A stretch of 7,072 nt of DNA, taken from assembly GCA_017453605.1 (NCBI GenBank), contig JAFTEP010000235.1:1-7072 (forward strand). Reading direction: 5' to 3'. Positions 6,181-7,072 of this stretch are shown here, piece by piece. Under the pieces are notes generated by a model that saw only the letters and a list, made by a program, of their open reading frames with translations, ran no database searches and was not told the DNA's origin. The translations under genes and the position numbers were made by a program. Numbering within the stretch: the stretch's first letter is position 1; the number at the start of each line of letters is the position of its first letter. Origin of the DNA: Clostridia bacterium (lineage in GTDB: Bacteria; Bacillota; Clostridia; Oscillospirales; SIG627).

Positions 6181-6208
6181 TTGACAATCCCGAAAAAAAG
6201 TATATAAT
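6181..6208 (+). promoter_or_regulatory. Consensus sigma-A promoter of the adenine salvage genes
   Basis: TTGACA (6181-6186), a 16-base spacer and TATAAT (6203-6208) match the consensus at all twelve hexamer positions. The start site should lie near 6215, giving a leader of about 40 bases, which is too short for a purine riboswitch. Confidence 0.92.
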
Positions 6209-6224
6209 ATTATGCGGACAAATC

Positions 6225-6240
6225 CGGCAGTCCTCTGCCG
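6225..6240 (+). promoter_or_regulatory. Small hairpin in the leader next to the ribosome binding site
   Basis: CGGCAG (6225-6230) and CTGCCG (6235-6240) form a perfect 6-bp stem with a TCCT loop. The stem ends 2 bases before the GGGAGG site (6243-6248). The T-run (6249-6254) comes after the ribosome site rather than directly after the stem, so it is not a standard terminator. It may stabilise the 5' end or influence ribosome access. Confidence 0.5.
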
Positions 6241-6254
6241 TTGGGAGGTTTTTT

Positions 6255-6812
6255 ATGGCTTTTTACAAACTGAACGTCGCGGGACTTGAAAGAAAACTCC
6301 CGCTCTGCAAGATCAGCGAAACGCTGACCATCGCGGGCTTCGTCATCTTCGGCGACCCCGAGCTGACCGTTGCCTGCGCGAGAGACCTTCTGAAAAAGGC
6401 GCCCGAACACGACTATATGCTGACCGCCGAGGCGAAGGGAATCCCGCTGATCCACGAGATGGCGCGTCAGGGCGGCGAGAGCAAATATTTCATCGCGAGA
6501 AAGAAACCCAAACTCTATATGTCCGAGGTGTTTGAGGTCACCGTCAGGAGCATCACTACCGACGGACAGCAGAAGCTCTATCTCGACAAGGCGGACGCCG
6601 ACCTGATGAAGGGTAAGCGCATCCTTCTCGTCGACGACGTTATCTCCACCGGCGAATCCATCAGGGCTCTCGAAGAGCTCGTCAAGGCCGCCGGAGCCGA
6701 GGTCGCCGGAAGGATGGCGATCCTCGCCGAGGGCGACGCTCAGGACAGGGACGACCTGGTATATCTCGAAAAGCTCCCGCTCTTCGACGGACAGGGGAAA
6801 ATGCTCGGCTGA
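6255..6812 (+). CDS. Adenine phosphoribosyltransferase-like protein
   Basis: 185 residues, the usual length for a type I phosphoribosyltransferase. The PRPP-binding loop is ILLVDDVISTGES (123-135), with the paired acidic residues D127 and D128. TAEAKGIPL (57-65) and the R82-K83/K86 cluster match the E-A-x-G and RK-x-x-K segments of adenine and xanthine phosphoribosyltransferases. The expected reaction is adenine + PRPP to AMP + pyrophosphate in the cytoplasm. The loop has STGES rather than the ATGGT typical of classical Apt, so base specificity is not certain from sequence. The next gene encodes an adenine-releasing nucleosidase 47 bases downstream, which supports adenine as substrate. GGGAGG lies 6 bases before the ATG, and the promoter is full consensus, so expression is probably high. 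A xanthine- or hypoxanthine-using relative is the main alternative. Confidence 0.88.
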   Translation: MAFYKLNVAGLERKLPLCKISETLTIAGFVIFGDPELTVACARDLLKKAPEHDYMLTAEAKGIPLIHEMARQGGESKYFIARKKPKLYMSEVFEVTVRSITTDGQQKLYLDKADADLMKGKRILLVDDVISTGESIRALEELVKAAGAEVAGRMAILAEGDAQDRDDLVYLEKLPLFDGQGKMLG

Positions 6813-6859
6813 GATCACCCAAAAAAACAAATGACAAGTCAGATTCAGGGGGAAACTAT

Positions 6860-7072
6860 ATGATCGGAATCATTGCCGCGATGCAGCTCGAAGCCGAACA
6901 GCTCATCGCAAAACTCGAAGAGCCCGAAGAGCGCGTCGTCAGCGGCGTGACCTTCACCCGCGGAAAGCTTCGCTCAAAAGACGTCGTCATCGCGGTCTGC
7001 GGCATCGGAAAGGTGTTCGCCGCGATCTGCGCCGAGGCGATGATCCTCGAATACAAGCCCGAACTCATCATC
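6860..7072 (+). CDS. mtnN: 5'-methylthioadenosine/S-adenosylhomocysteine nucleosidase, N-terminal part
   Basis: 71 codons are visible before the window edge cuts the gene; the family is about 230 residues. The N-terminus MIGIIAAMQLEAEQL matches the family pattern of an Ile/Gly-rich strand, then Ala-Met, then acidic residues; E11 aligns with the catalytic Glu12 of the E. coli enzyme. CGIGKVFAA (47-55) matches the family SGIGKVNAA motif. The enzyme hydrolyses methylthioadenosine and S-adenosylhomocysteine to adenine plus the thio-sugar, recycling SAM by-products. The ATG is chosen from AGGGGGA 6 bases upstream. No promoter or terminator is visible in the 47 bases after the phosphoribosyltransferase gene, so the two are probably cotranscribed and form an adenine release-and-salvage module. 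The remaining active-site residues lie outside the window. Confidence 0.92.
   Translation, partial: MIGIIAAMQLEAEQLIAKLEEPEERVVSGVTFTRGKLRSKDVVIAVCGIGKVFAAICAEAMILEYKPELII

Noticed and set aside
6209..6254. Purine riboswitch ahead of the phosphoribosyltransferase gene
   Set aside because: The expected transcript leader is about 40 bases and holds a single small hairpin, without room for the three-stem aptamer.
6210..6830. 206-codon minus-strand frame opposite the phosphoribosyltransferase
   Set aside because: Shadow of a gene with clear PRPP-binding motif, consensus promoter and ribosome site on the other strand.

Overview
The window looks like a chromosomal piece of a moderately GC-rich Clostridia-type Firmicute, perhaps an uncultured gut or rumen lineage. 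The basis is strong AGGAGG-type ribosome binding sites before nearly every gene, near-consensus sigma-A promoters, tight gene packing and the character of the purine-salvage proteins. The taxon is inferred; no marker gene is present.

Layout. Positions 2-67 hold the last codons of an unidentified plus-strand gene. It converges on a minus-strand operon across a bidirectional hairpin terminator (75-132). From 144 to 6004 the minus strand carries six consecutive paralogous genes of 313-332 codons. They overlap or are separated by at most 19 bases, and appear to be one transcript starting near 6075 from a TTGACA-N17-TACAAT promoter (6082-6110). A 250-base divergent region (6005-6254) then separates this operon from a plus-strand pair: an adenine phosphoribosyltransferase-like gene (6255-6812) and the start of a methylthioadenosine/S-adenosylhomocysteine nucleosidase gene (6860 to the edge).

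The six-gene array is the notable part. In transcription order I call the genes F (5036-6004), E (4058-5032), D (3088-4038), C (2077-3072), B (1139-2080) and A (144-1142). All six share one single-domain architecture that resembles the catalytic TIM barrel of glycoside hydrolase family 20 (GH20). They lack the usual accessory domains and any visible signal peptide. They fall into two clades of three. Clade I (F, D, A) keeps an H-L-G-L-D-E-E motif like the GH20 H-x-G-G-D-E catalytic motif, plus a Trp/Asp-rich pocket. Clade II (E, C, B) keeps the scaffold but has lost the His and Asp of that motif and several pocket aromatics. Clade order along the operon is I-II-I-II-II-I. F-E and D-C look like copies of one I-II unit, and B-A is a more diverged pair in the opposite order. 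I read this as an undescribed paired system of a putative enzyme and a degenerate sister protein acting on cytoplasmic sugar substrates. The substrate, activity and any complex formation are inference.

The plus-strand pair fits a known pathway: the nucleosidase releases adenine from methylthioadenosine or S-adenosylhomocysteine, and the phosphoribosyltransferase converts adenine to AMP with PRPP.
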